Notes under the pieces: model-generated
Told to the model about the DNA's origin: nothing
What the model saw: only the letters and a program-made list of their open reading frames with translations
The model's database searches: none
NCBI GenBank assembly: GCA_024687165.1
Contig: JAILEY010000038.1
Span: forward strand, 1 to 64,000
Direction of reading: 5' to 3'
Source: Treponema sp.
GTDB taxonomy: Bacteria; Spirochaetota; Spirochaetia; Treponematales; Treponemataceae
DNA length: 64,000 bases
Program-made: the position numbers and the translations under genes
Shown here: one piece after another, positions 7,496-17,464 of the stretch
Position numbering within the stretch: the first letter of the stretch is position 1
Layout: each line of letters starts with the position of its first letter

Positions 7496-10482
7496 AGCCT
7501 GTAAAACTTTTTTTGAAGAATGTCGGTCCGTTTCATGAAGAAAAAATTGATTTTTCAAAGCTTGGTGGCCTTTTTCTGATTACTGGAGAAACCGGCAGTG
7601 GCAAGACGTTTATTTTTGATGCGATGACTTATGCGCTTTATGACACTACCTGCGGAACACGAGGAACTTTAAATAACAACATGTTGATTTCAAGGAAACG
7701 AAAGCAGGATGAAGATTCATTTGTTGAATTTACGTTTGATGTTTCCGGAGTATATTACAAAGTTACGCGCTATCTTGAAAAAGTAAGTCGTCCAACAACA
7801 ATAAAGGCTATCCTTGAAGTATCTTATGATAGCGGCGCAACTTTTGAAGTTAAATCTGAAAAGGCTGAAGTTAAAAAAGATATCCTTGAAATTTTAAAAC
7901 TTACGGCGGATGAATTTTCAAAGATTGTTCTTTTGCCTCAGGGGCAGTTTGAAGAATTTCTTACAAGTTCCAGTGACAAGAAAAAAGAGATTCTTAAAAA
8001 AATGTTCAACGTTGAAAAATTTACACGAATTGGAGAGTACATAAAAACTCAGGAAAAGAAATATGCAGATGAACTTTCTTCACTTGATGAACTTAATGAG
8101 CAGGTTTCGCATGGAAGAAAAATTGATGAGCTTGAAGCAGAACTTGAAGCAGGGCAGAAAAGTATTGCTGATTTAACTTCGGAAGAAAAAAAACTGAATA
8201 GAAAAATCACTTCAATCAGTCTTCATCAAAAATCTTTGAATGATGAAAAAAATGCAGCAGAAAAAAAAGCTCAGTGTAAAAATGAATTAGAAGCAGAAAA
8301 AAAGAAAAGTTCTGAAATTTATTCTCTTGAAAAAATTCTTGAGAATGCAAAAAAGGCTGATTCTCTTTCTGTTTTTTTAAAGGATAAACAGAAAGCTGCA
8401 TTTAATTTTGAAGAGCGCAAAAAAGAGCTTAGAAATGCTGAAGAAAAATTTTCAAAGGCGCAAAAGGATTTTGAACTTTCCCTTGTTTCTTTTAATGAAA
8501 TCCCCAAAATGGAAGAAGAAGCAAATGTGCTTTCCGTTGAAATTTCAGCTTTAACAGAAAAGCTGAATAAGGCAAAAGAGTTTGAAATAATTAATAAAAT
8601 ATATGAAGATGTGCAAAAAAGTAGTCAATTATTAAAATCTGAGCATGAAAAAGCTGAAAAATCACTTTCAGAATTAAAAAAAATGCTTCCGGAAGGTAAA
8701 AATATTGATGAATATCTGATTTCGCTGCTTTCTCAAAAAAATGACCTTGAAGGAATATTAAAAGAAACTGAAAAAAAACTTAAAGATAGTCTCTTGTTTG
8801 AAAAGCTTTCATCTGAAATTTCTGAGCTTGAAGTAAAAATTCGTGAATGCACTCTACTGAAAACTCAGAATGAAGCTTTACTTGAGAAAAAATCAAAGCA
8901 GCTTGAAACTGCAAAAACTCAGTCTAAAATTGCGTCTTTAATGTCTCAGGCATCGCTCCTTGCTGCAAAACTTGAAGAAGGAATCCCGTGTCCTGTCTGC
9001 GGATCTAAAAATCATCCTCATCCTGCAGTGAATGAATTTTCGTTTGATTACGGAAAGCAGATTGAAGATCTTGAAAAGGAAATTAAATCCATTGAAAAAA
9101 AGAATTCTGAAAATGAACTTGAGCTAAATTCCTTAAAGATTAAGCTTGAAGAAAATAAAAAAGCTGCAGCTGAACTTGGTGAATGTATTTCCTCTATGGA
9201 AGCTGAAAAAAATCTTAAAGAAAATCAGCAGAAATATGAAGAATGTGTTAAAAAATATGACGATACAGAAAAATTAAAGGAAAAAATCAATCTTCTTGAG
9301 GATGAAATTAAGTCTAGTGTGGATAAACTTAATGATGCTGAAAAAAAACTTGCCCAGACTGAAACTGAATGGAAGCTTGCAAAAAAAGACCTTGGTGATG
9401 AGCTTTCGTTTACAGCGATTGAAGAAAAAGTTTCGGTTGCTTCAGCAAAATATGATGAAATTGTAAAAAAAATTGCAGATTCAAGAAAACTTCATTCTGA
9501 CTGTTCTACATCAAAGGCTGAATGTTCAGCATATCTTGAATCTTCTGCTAAAGCGCTTAAAGCGGCAGAAACAGATTTTGAAAATGCTGAAAATGTGTTT
9601 CTTTCTAAACTTTCTGAAAACAAAGAGTTTGCAGATGAAAAAGCTGTTGAGAAGGCTCTTGTTTCTTTGCAGGAACAGAAAAAAATGCAGACTGAAATAT
9701 CAGTTCATCATGAAAATCTTGTCCGTCTTGAAACTCTTTTGTCTTCCTTTGGTGAAACACGAGAAATTGATGCTGTTGAAAAGGAACTTGAAGAGAGTTC
9801 TGCCTTAAAGGAAACGTTATCAGCAGAATTTGAAAAAATATCTTCTCAATTGATGGAGCTTAACGGAAAGTGTGTTCTTCTAGAGTCTTCAATCAGGGAT
9901 TATAAAAAGAATTCAGAAAAAATTGCGGACATTCAGAAAAAACACAGATGCTATCAGTATTTGAAGCAGAAATTTTCGTATAAAACACAGCTTGATGCGT
10001 GGGCTTTGGGTGCTTATTACAGCCGGATTGTCGATTTTGCAAGTCAGCGTTTTGAAAAATTATCAGGCGGTCGCTACAGGCTTAAGCAGAATCTGGATTT
10101 TACTTCTGGACGTGCAAATTCAGATACTTCGCTTGATCTTCTTGTTGAGGATACTTATTTTGGTCAGTACAGCGGAATTGCATCTTTGAGCGGCGGTGAG
10201 AGATTTGAGGCTTCTTTGAGTCTTGCACTTGCTCTTACAGACTCCGTTAAAAGCAGAAAAGGCGGTATTGAGCTTGATTCGATTTTTATTGATGAGGGGT
10301 TTGGAACTCTTGATGCAAAAACCCGTAATCTCATAAAGCCGGTTCTTAATGATCTTCAGATAAATCAGAAAAAAACTGTAGGAATTATTTCTCATGTTGA
10401 AGCCTTTCAGGAAGAGATACATGATCAGATTCAGCTTGAAAAGGAAGATGGTGAGACTCATGTTAAGATTGTAAAAAAGTAA
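7492..10482 (+). CDS. sbcC: Exonuclease SbcCD subunit C (AAA/SMC-like ATPase)
   Basis: Walker A GETGSGKT, long coiled coils, zinc hook CPVCGSKNHPHP, LSGGERFEASLSLALAL signature, IFIDEGFGTLD; GTG start overlaps the sbcD stop. Confidence 0.93.
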   Translation: MKPVKLFLKNVGPFHEEKIDFSKLGGLFLITGETGSGKTFIFDAMTYALYDTTCGTRGTLNNNMLISRKRKQDEDSFVEFTFDVSGVYYKVTRYLEKVSRPTTIKAILEVSYDSGATFEVKSEKAEVKKDILEILKLTADEFSKIVLLPQGQFEEFLTSSSDKKKEILKKMFNVEKFTRIGEYIKTQEKKYADELSSLDELNEQVSHGRKIDELEAELEAGQKSIADLTSEEKKLNRKITSISLHQKSLNDEKNAAEKKAQCKNELEAEKKKSSEIYSLEKILENAKKADSLSVFLKDKQKAAFNFEERKKELRNAEEKFSKAQKDFELSLVSFNEIPKMEEEANVLSVEISALTEKLNKAKEFEIINKIYEDVQKSSQLLKSEHEKAEKSLSELKKMLPEGKNIDEYLISLLSQKNDLEGILKETEKKLKDSLLFEKLSSEISELEVKIRECTLLKTQNEALLEKKSKQLETAKTQSKIASLMSQASLLAAKLEEGIPCPVCGSKNHPHPAVNEFSFDYGKQIEDLEKEIKSIEKKNSENELELNSLKIKLEENKKAAAELGECISSMEAEKNLKENQQKYEECVKKYDDTEKLKEKINLLEDEIKSSVDKLNDAEKKLAQTETEWKLAKKDLGDELSFTAIEEKVSVASAKYDEIVKKIADSRKLHSDCSTSKAECSAYLESSAKALKAAETDFENAENVFLSKLSENKEFADEKAVEKALVSLQEQKKMQTEISVHHENLVRLETLLSSFGETREIDAVEKELEESSALKETLSAEFEKISSQLMELNGKCVLLESSIRDYKKNSEKIADIQKKHRCYQYLKQKFSYKTQLDAWALGAYYSRIVDFASQRFEKLSGGRYRLKQNLDFTSGRANSDTSLDLLVEDTYFGQYSGIASLSGGERFEASLSLALALTDSVKSRKGGIELDSIFIDEGFGTLDAKTRNLIKPVLNDLQINQKKTVGIISHVEAFQEEIHDQIQLEKEDGETHVKIVKK

Positions 10483-10504
10483 ATTCTGCATTATAATCTT
10501 CTAT

Positions 10505-11401
10505 ATGAATTTCCTTATCATATATTGCGACTCAAAAAAAATTGATTCAGTTGATTCTTCTGTAAAAAAGCTTGATTTTAATGCTTCAGGAATATCTTTA
10601 GCTGATCTTTGTAACAAAAAATATAATGAGATTTTTGATTTTACTGCAGATTTTTCACATTGTGTTGTTATAGATGAAGCTGCTGACTCAATTCTTGAAA
10701 AGCCTCAGATTCAGTTTATTTCGGGTCTTTTTGCAGCTAAAAAGAAGCCTGTGTATGTAGTTTCTTCTTCTGCTCTTTTTGATGGACTTGAATCATTTTT
10801 GAATTTTGCTGATGTAAAAGCATTTACTGCATTCCTTAAAGAAAATGCAAAATCACTGAGTGCAGAATGTGAAAAGAGAGAAGCATTTGATAAACTGATT
10901 TCAATGGGAATTTCTTTTACTGCTACAAATCTTGCATATTACATGGAAAAAGAAAAAACTGATATCTGTGAATTATTTTTTACAGCGGGTATTGATCCTG
11001 ATTCCTTTACAGATACTGGAGTTCCACTTCTTTGTGTTGCAAGCCGATGTGACAATATGGATCAGATTAAGTGGCTTCTTGAAAAAGGGGCTGATATCAA
11101 CGTTATTTCGAAAGACCGCGGTTATACACCTGTAATGGATGCAGTCTGGCGCAAAGATTATGATATTGCAAAGCTTCTCATTGAAAAGGGTGCTGATTTA
11201 AGCGTTATGAGTTCAGAAGGGCAGTCAATCCTTGTTCTTGCAGTTGGTAATGAAAATGCAAAGATTGTTGAGCTTCTTCTTGAAAATGGTGCAGATCCTG
11301 ACATTAAGGATTCAATGGGAATGAGTGCACGCGGATATGCAAATCTGTTTAAGAAAGAAGAAATCATTAAGCTGATGGAAAAATATCCGGAAAAGAAATA
11401 A
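10505..11401 (+). CDS. Ankyrin-repeat protein with an uncharacterised N-terminal domain
   Basis: C-terminal repeats GADINVISKDRGYTPVMDAVWRKDYDIAKLLIEKGADL... and LLLENGADPDIKDSMG. Confidence 0.8.
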   Translation: MNFLIIYCDSKKIDSVDSSVKKLDFNASGISLADLCNKKYNEIFDFTADFSHCVVIDEAADSILEKPQIQFISGLFAAKKKPVYVVSSSALFDGLESFLNFADVKAFTAFLKENAKSLSAECEKREAFDKLISMGISFTATNLAYYMEKEKTDICELFFTAGIDPDSFTDTGVPLLCVASRCDNMDQIKWLLEKGADINVISKDRGYTPVMDAVWRKDYDIAKLLIEKGADLSVMSSEGQSILVLAVGNENAKIVELLLENGADPDIKDSMGMSARGYANLFKKEEIIKLMEKYPEKK

Positions 11402-11428
11402 TTTTTAATTTTACGGGTGGGATATAAA

Positions 11429-12589
11429 ATGGGTGAAAATAATAAAAAGTATAAGGTTGTATTTGCGGGCGGAGGTACAGGCGGTCATATTTATCCTGGA
11501 ATTGCTGTAGCAGACAGTCTTAAACTTCTTGCAAAAGAAAAGAATGTTGAACTTGAAATACACTGGATCGGTAATTCAAAAGGAATGGATCGTTCCATTG
11601 TTGAAAAAAATCTTGAATCCTGTGGCGGAAGTCTTTTTGCGTTTCATGGCATTCCGTGTGGAAAATTAAGACGATATTTTTCTTTTCAAAATTTTATAGA
11701 TTTATTTAAAATTGCTGCAGGGCTTATAAAAGCGTTTTTTATTCTGAAAAAACTCAAGCCGGATTTTATGTTTTCAAAGGGCGGTTTTGTCAGCGTTCCT
11801 CCGTGTAAAGCAGCAAAAGTTCTTAAGATACCTTTTTTCACTCATGAGTGCGATTTTACTCCGGGGCTTGCTACAAGGCTCAACAGCAGTGGTGCAAGAA
11901 AAGTTCTTGTTTCTTATGAAGAGACAAAAAAATATTTTGGGCCTCTTGTTCAGTCAAAATGTGCTGTTACAGGAAATCCGGTTCGTCCTGTTTTTTATTC
12001 TGATAATGCACAAGCCGGTTTAAAATTTCTTGGAATAAGTCCGGATCATCAAAAGCCGGTTCTTCTTGTTCTTGGTGGAAGTCTTGGTGCGCTTCAGATA
12101 AATAACCTTGTTGTTGAAAATCTTGAAGAACTTAAGAAAAATTATATCGTCGTTCATCAGACAGGAAAAAAATTTGCTGATGAAAATAAAGAAATTATGG
12201 AAAGCGGCGATGATTCTTATAAACCGTATGCGTTTATTTATTCTGAAATGCCATCTGTAATACAATCAGCAGATGTTGTTCTTTCAAGAAGCGGTGCAAA
12301 TTCTTTATGGGAATGTGCTGTCTGTGCAAAACCTATGATTCTTGTTCCTTTGTGCGGAAACGGGACACGTGGGGATCAGGTTGATAATGCACGTAATTTT
12401 GAAAATCAGGGTGGAGCAATTGTTCTTGCGGGAGAAGATGCAAACAGCGGAAATCTTTTAAAATCATTGAACACAATGCTTGACAGTGAAGATCGTAAAA
12501 AGTTTTCTGAAAACTGCAGAAAAATTTGCGGCACAGAAATCCCTTCAAATAAAATTGCTTCACTCATAATGGAGGAAATGGGATTATGA
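11429..12589 (+). CDS. murG: UDP-N-acetylglucosamine--N-acetylmuramyl-(pentapeptide) pyrophosphoryl-undecaprenol GlcNAc transferase
   Basis: FAGGGTGGHIYPGIAVAD, THECDFTPGLATR, TGNPVRPVF, LGGSLGALQIN; start placed at the second ATG after GGGTGGGAT. Confidence 0.92.
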   Translation: MGENNKKYKVVFAGGGTGGHIYPGIAVADSLKLLAKEKNVELEIHWIGNSKGMDRSIVEKNLESCGGSLFAFHGIPCGKLRRYFSFQNFIDLFKIAAGLIKAFFILKKLKPDFMFSKGGFVSVPPCKAAKVLKIPFFTHECDFTPGLATRLNSSGARKVLVSYEETKKYFGPLVQSKCAVTGNPVRPVFYSDNAQAGLKFLGISPDHQKPVLLVLGGSLGALQINNLVVENLEELKKNYIVVHQTGKKFADENKEIMESGDDSYKPYAFIYSEMPSVIQSADVVLSRSGANSLWECAVCAKPMILVPLCGNGTRGDQVDNARNFENQGGAIVLAGEDANSGNLLKSLNTMLDSEDRKKFSENCRKICGTEIPSNKIASLIMEEMGL

Positions 12590-13101
12590 TGATTGCTCCG
12601 ATAGATATAGTTTTTCTTTTGATTATACTTCTTTGTTCTGTCCTTGCAGCAATGAATGGATTTTTAAATGAAGTATTTGGAAAAGCAGCTCCTGTTGTTG
12701 CAGTCTGGGTTGCACTTATTTTTTATAAGCCTCTTGTAATCCCGATTCAGCAGTATGTAAAAAATCCTACGGTTTCAGTTATCCTGGCATTTGTTCTTGT
12801 TTTTGTGATGGCATTTATTGTAGTAAAACTGATGCAGTCTGTGATAAAAAATATTTTTGGCGGAGAAATCTTTACGCAACTGGACAGATTCCTTGGTGTT
12901 ATCTTCGGGATTATTGAAGGAGTTGCTGTTGTATGCGTAATTTTAATTTTGCTTAGACTTCAGCCATGGTTTCCTGTTTCTTCAATTCTTGAAAGAAGCT
13001 TCTTTGATTCTATGCTGAATCCGTTTGTAAGGGAACCTTTGAATGGTTTTATTCAGTCGGTTAATTCTAAAAATATTGTAATTCAGTCAAAAGCAGCGTA
13101 G
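12586..13101 (+). CDS. CvpA family membrane protein
   Basis: Multi-TM protein with N-terminal PIDIVFLLIILLCSVLAAMNGFLNEVFG; overlaps the murG stop. Confidence 0.75.
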   Translation: MMIAPIDIVFLLIILLCSVLAAMNGFLNEVFGKAAPVVAVWVALIFYKPLVIPIQQYVKNPTVSVILAFVLVFVMAFIVVKLMQSVIKNIFGGEIFTQLDRFLGVIFGIIEGVAVVCVILILLRLQPWFPVSSILERSFFDSMLNPFVREPLNGFIQSVNSKNIVIQSKAA

Positions 13102-13105
13102 TAAA

Positions 13106-14338
13106 ATGTTTGATAATATTTTAAATCAAAGTGCAACGACTCTTTTAACAGATGATATCCTGAATAACAGATTGCCGAATTCAATTTTGTTTTCCGGACC
13201 TGAATCAAGCGGAAAGCTTTCCTGTGCTTTAGAAACAGCAAGAATTCTTTCCTGTAAAGAAAAAGGTGAGTGGACCTGTAAATGCTCTTCGTGTTTGCAG
13301 CATAAGGCGATGGTCTCTCAGAATCTTTTGATTATGGGAAGTTCAAGCCGTACTCTGGAAATTGATGCTGCACGATCTACTTTATTGCGGCAAAGTTCTC
13401 AAAACTCACGTCATCTTGAAGCCGCTGTTTATCTTTATATAAGGGCTGTAAGAAAATTAACCGCAAGATTTTCTCCGATTTTATGGGAAGGCGATAAGGA
13501 ACTTGCAAAGTTTTCTCCGCTGCTTGAAATTATTGATGACGGACTTGAGCTGATTCAACCTGGAAGAGTTTTACCAGAAGATGCTGATCTGAAAAAAATT
13601 GTTGATGATATAGGGGATGCATGCAAGAAGCTTGAAACCTCTTATCTTTACGATTCAATCCCCGTTTCTCAAATCAGAAAATTTTCTGCATGGGCACATC
13701 TTGCTTCAAGCTCAGGAAAAAAAGTTCTCATTATTGAACATGCTGAACTTATGGCAGAAAGCAGCCGTAATGCTCTTTTAAAGATTCTTGAAGAACCGCC
13801 TGAAGATGTTGTTTTTATTTTAACAACAGACAGACGTGGTGCAATTCTTCCGACAATTTTATCTCGTGTAAGAACTTATAATTTCTTTGAGAGAAGCAAT
13901 GAACAGCAGCAGAATCTTATTTCAAGAATTTTTCATCATAATCCGCTGTTTAATGAAGAAAATAAATTCAATACAATTAATGAATTTCTTCAGTCGTATC
14001 TGCCGGTGAAACCATCTGTCGTTTATCAGTATTCATCGCAGTTTTATAAAAGCGTTTCAGAAGGCCATGTACCGCCTGTTGCTGATATTGTTGCAGGATG
14101 TTCAAATTTTACTCCGCGTGTTCTTTATAAAATTTTTCTTCAGGGGATAATTGCTGAACAGAAAAAACTTATTTCAACACAAGCAGGCTGTGAATCGTCA
14201 AAGAAAATTTTAGAAGTTCTTTATAAATCTTATGAAAATGTTTCTATATTTTATCAGAATCCGCAGGCAGCCCTTGAAGAACTTACACGCAGTCTGATGC
14301 AGATAAATTATTTGAATGGCGGGATTTTAAAACAATGA
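13106..14338 (+). CDS. DNA polymerase III delta'-like clamp-loader ATPase
   Basis: RLPNSILFSGPESSGKLSCALETARIL Walker A-like motif, CKCSSC zinc-type motif, NALLKILEEPPEDVVFILTTDRRGAILPTILSRV. Confidence 0.8.
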   Translation: MFDNILNQSATTLLTDDILNNRLPNSILFSGPESSGKLSCALETARILSCKEKGEWTCKCSSCLQHKAMVSQNLLIMGSSSRTLEIDAARSTLLRQSSQNSRHLEAAVYLYIRAVRKLTARFSPILWEGDKELAKFSPLLEIIDDGLELIQPGRVLPEDADLKKIVDDIGDACKKLETSYLYDSIPVSQIRKFSAWAHLASSSGKKVLIIEHAELMAESSRNALLKILEEPPEDVVFILTTDRRGAILPTILSRVRTYNFFERSNEQQQNLISRIFHHNPLFNEENKFNTINEFLQSYLPVKPSVVYQYSSQFYKSVSEGHVPPVADIVAGCSNFTPRVLYKIFLQGIIAEQKKLISTQAGCESSKKILEVLYKSYENVSIFYQNPQAALEELTRSLMQINYLNGGILKQ

Positions 14339-15528
14339 CAGATTTTGTTGAAAAGGCTTATGGAAAAATAAACAAGCTTTCTGAAGAGCAGCTTGGAATT
14401 CTCATGAACAGAATCAAAGATGAAAATGAAGTTTTTGATTCAATTATCCAGGGACTTCCGTGTGGCCTTATCATCATTGACAACGATTGCCGCGTAATGA
14501 AAATTAATCGTGCTGCAAAAAGATTTATTCCAGTAAACTTTAAGCACCTTCAGAATGATGTTGTCTGGAATTATATTGAAAATGAAGAAATCGCTGATTT
14601 TATAAAACAGTGCGGTGAAAAAAAACTTGCAAATCAGAATAAAGAATTTTCTATTGCTGAATCAGATGGAAAATTCCGGTTCGTAGTTATTTCAGTTCTT
14701 CCTCTTTTGCGTAATTCTGAGATTGAAGGAAACATAATTTATATTGAAGATGTAACTGCGAAACGACAGCAGGAAATTCTCATGCACAGAATGAAGAGTC
14801 TTAAATCTTTAACGAGTCTGGCTGCATCTGTTGCTCATGAAATTAAAAATCCTCTTGGAGCTATAAGTATTCATATTCAGCTTTTGCAGAAGGCGATTAA
14901 AAAAAGTCGTGAAGGAGACGGACTTCTTCCCGATGAAAAATTCCTTGAAAATTATCTTGGCGTCGTAAATGAGGAAATAGATAATCTCAATAAAATTGTT
15001 ATGGACTTTCTTTTTGCAGTTCGTCCGGTTCAGGCAAATATTGAACTTTCAAGTGCTGATTCTGTTGTTGAGAAAACTTTGAATTTCTTTAAGCCTGAAT
15101 TTGATCAGAGTAATATTGATGTTATGATAGATCTTGATGATTGCGGTACACGTGTCTTGATTGATACAAAGCTTTTTAAGGAAGTTATTGTTAATCTGAT
15201 TCAGAATGCAAAGGTTGCTGTTATTGAAAAAAATGGAAATATTGACGGACATATTGCTGTAAAATCATTTATTAAAAATGATAATTATGTGCTTACTATT
15301 GCAGATAATGGTACTGGAATGGATGCAGAAACCTGTGGTAGAATTTTTGAGCCTTATTACACAACGAAGGCTAATGGAACAGGACTTGGGCTTACAACGG
15401 TTTATAAAATCATCAAGGAGTTCCGCGGAGACATAAGTGTTAATTCTGAAAAGGGGACAGGTACGATTTTTACAATTTCCATTCCGGTTCCACAGCAGGA
15501 TACTCTGCTTCTTGAGGAGTCAAAATGA
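14335..15528 (+). CDS. PAS-domain sensor histidine kinase (NtrB/AtoS type)
   Basis: PAS region, H-box SVAHEIKNPLGAISIHIQLL, N-box LIQNAKVAV, G-boxes DNGTGMD and TGLGLTTVYKII. Confidence 0.9.
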   Translation: MTDFVEKAYGKINKLSEEQLGILMNRIKDENEVFDSIIQGLPCGLIIIDNDCRVMKINRAAKRFIPVNFKHLQNDVVWNYIENEEIADFIKQCGEKKLANQNKEFSIAESDGKFRFVVISVLPLLRNSEIEGNIIYIEDVTAKRQQEILMHRMKSLKSLTSLAASVAHEIKNPLGAISIHIQLLQKAIKKSREGDGLLPDEKFLENYLGVVNEEIDNLNKIVMDFLFAVRPVQANIELSSADSVVEKTLNFFKPEFDQSNIDVMIDLDDCGTRVLIDTKLFKEVIVNLIQNAKVAVIEKNGNIDGHIAVKSFIKNDNYVLTIADNGTGMDAETCGRIFEPYYTTKANGTGLGLTTVYKIIKEFRGDISVNSEKGTGTIFTISIPVPQQDTLLLEESK

Positions 15529-16874
15529 AATTTACGCTTCTTGTAATAGACGATGAAAAAAATATTCGTGATGGTCTTGCAGCAAATTTTGAACTTGAAG
15601 ATTATAATGTAAAAACTGCAGCCAGCGGACAGGAAGGTCTTGATCTGATTTCTAAAGGCGACATAGATCTTGTCATTACAGATTTGAGAATGAACGGAAT
15701 CAGCGGAGAAGAAGTTCTTGAGCGTGTTGCAACAGAAACTCCAGGTATTCCTGTAATAGTTCTTACGGGACACGGCAGCATTGATTCAGCGGTTGATGCA
15801 ATGCGGCACGGCGCTTATGATTTTCTTACAAAACCTCTTAATCTTGATCAGTTGAATCTGATTGTAAAGCGTGCTCTTGAAGGTCACCGCATGAAGCTTG
15901 AGCATGAGGAGCTTAAAAATCAGCTTTCAAGAATGGATGCTTTTAAAAATATGACAGGAAATTCTCCTGTCATGCAGAAGATTCAGGAAGTGATAAAAAA
16001 GGCTGCTTCTTCTAAGGCAAATGTTCTTATAACCGGGGAAAGCGGTGTAGGTAAGGAAGTTGTTGCGCGTTCCATTCATGAGCTTTCTGCCCGTCATGAT
16101 AAATCTCTTGTAAATGTTCATTGTGCAGCATTGAGTGAGACTCTTCTTGAATCAGAGCTTTTTGGTCATGAAAAAGGTGCTTTTACAGGGGCGGATCATC
16201 TTGCGAAAGGAAGGTTTGAACTTGCTCACGGTGGTACGATTTTTCTTGATGAAATCGGTGAGATCAATAAGAGTGTTCAGATAAAAATTCTTCGTGTCCT
16301 TCAGGAGCGTAAGTTTGAACGTGTCGGCGGTGAACAGACAATTGAAGTTGATGTTCGTGTTGTTGCCGCTACAAACCGTAATCTTGAAGAAGAAATTAAA
16401 AAAGGAAATTTCCGAGAAGATTTGTATTATCGTCTTAATGTTGTGCATATACATGTTCCGCCTTTAAGGGAAAGAAAGGAGGATCTGCCTCTTTTGATTG
16501 CACGTTTCCTTGAGGAATTTAATAATGAAAACGGAAAGAAGATAAAGGGCTTTGAGTCAAAGGCAAAAGCTGCAATGTTTAAATATGACTGGCCTGGAAA
16601 TATCCGTGAGCTTAAAAATTGTGTTGAAAGTGCCGTCGTAATGTGCAGTGGTGATGAAATTATGCTTGAAGATCTTCCGCCGAATGTTTCAAAGGAATCT
16701 GCGGAAAACACAATAAGTATTCCGCTTGGGATTACGCTTGATGAAGCTGAAAAAATTATTATACAGCAGAATCTTGCCGCAAACAGAAATAACAAAAGCC
16801 GGACTGCAGAAGTTCTTGATATCGGAAGAAAGACCTTGCAGAGAAAGCTTGCAGACTGGGAAATTGAAGAGTAG
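15525..16874 (+). CDS. Sigma-54-dependent response regulator (NtrC/AtoC type)
   Basis: Receiver domain VIDDEKNIRDGL/VITDLRM; AAA+ GESGVGKE, GAFTGAD motif; C-terminal HTH SRTAEVLDIGRKTLQRKL. Confidence 0.93.
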   Translation: MKFTLLVIDDEKNIRDGLAANFELEDYNVKTAASGQEGLDLISKGDIDLVITDLRMNGISGEEVLERVATETPGIPVIVLTGHGSIDSAVDAMRHGAYDFLTKPLNLDQLNLIVKRALEGHRMKLEHEELKNQLSRMDAFKNMTGNSPVMQKIQEVIKKAASSKANVLITGESGVGKEVVARSIHELSARHDKSLVNVHCAALSETLLESELFGHEKGAFTGADHLAKGRFELAHGGTIFLDEIGEINKSVQIKILRVLQERKFERVGGEQTIEVDVRVVAATNRNLEEEIKKGNFREDLYYRLNVVHIHVPPLRERKEDLPLLIARFLEEFNNENGKKIKGFESKAKAAMFKYDWPGNIRELKNCVESAVVMCSGDEIMLEDLPPNVSKESAENTISIPLGITLDEAEKIIIQQNLAANRNNKSRTAEVLDIGRKTLQRKLADWEIEE

Positions 16875-17335
16875 TGGAAGAAAAAAACAACGAGTCCATG
16901 TACGACCGTCTGGGTGATTTGTTAAGTAAGACTCTTGAAGATGGATTTGTAAAAATAATCAGTAATGAGCGTATTTCCCGTGAAAAAGAAGAACTTGAAA
17001 AAATAAATTTTGAAAAAGAAGCTGAAGAAGAAAGACAGCAGCTTCATGAAGAAATTGCACAGCGCCTTAAATCAAAAAAATTACAGGAAGAAAAAAGACG
17101 CAAAGCAAAAACATCAACTATTATAAAACACCTGTCTCCTGAACTTGAACGCGCATACAGACTTTTAAATATTACTTATGGAGCATCGGCTGAAGAAATA
17201 AAAAAAGCTTACAGAGATCGTCTTATGTATTTTCATCCGGATAAGCATAAGGATAGTCCCGTTCTTCAGAAGGTTGCGAATGACAAGACAAGGCAGATTC
17301 TTGAAGCTTATGATTTAATTGTTAAAAATCTTTAA
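16874..17335 (+). CDS. J-domain protein with C-terminal DnaJ domain
   Basis: YRLLNITYGASAEEIKKAYRDRLMYFHPDKH (HPD present) after a charged coiled-coil N-terminus. Confidence 0.82.
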   Translation: MEEKNNESMYDRLGDLLSKTLEDGFVKIISNERISREKEELEKINFEKEAEEERQQLHEEIAQRLKSKKLQEEKRRKAKTSTIIKHLSPELERAYRLLNITYGASAEEIKKAYRDRLMYFHPDKHKDSPVLQKVANDKTRQILEAYDLIVKNL

Positions 17336-17341
17336 AAAAGA

Positions 17342-17412
17342 AAAAGCACAATTTTATAACAGGTTTTGAATCATTCTGCAGATTCCGCCATTATAAAACT
17401 TGTGCTTTTTTT
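17342..17412. terminator. Long-loop bidirectional terminator between convergent dnaJ-like gene and glgC
   Basis: AAAAAGCACAATTTTATAA ... TTATAAAACTTGTGCTTTTTTT inverted repeat with A/T tracts on both sides. Confidence 0.7.
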
Positions 17413-17464
17413 ATATGCTCTCCATATCCTTGTAAAATGGAGTTACATTAAAGTTTGCTGTAAA

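Noticed and set aside
9473-9808. 111-aa ORF inside sbcC
   Set aside because: Out-of-frame ORF in A-rich coiled-coil coding sequence; the sbcC frame is well supported.
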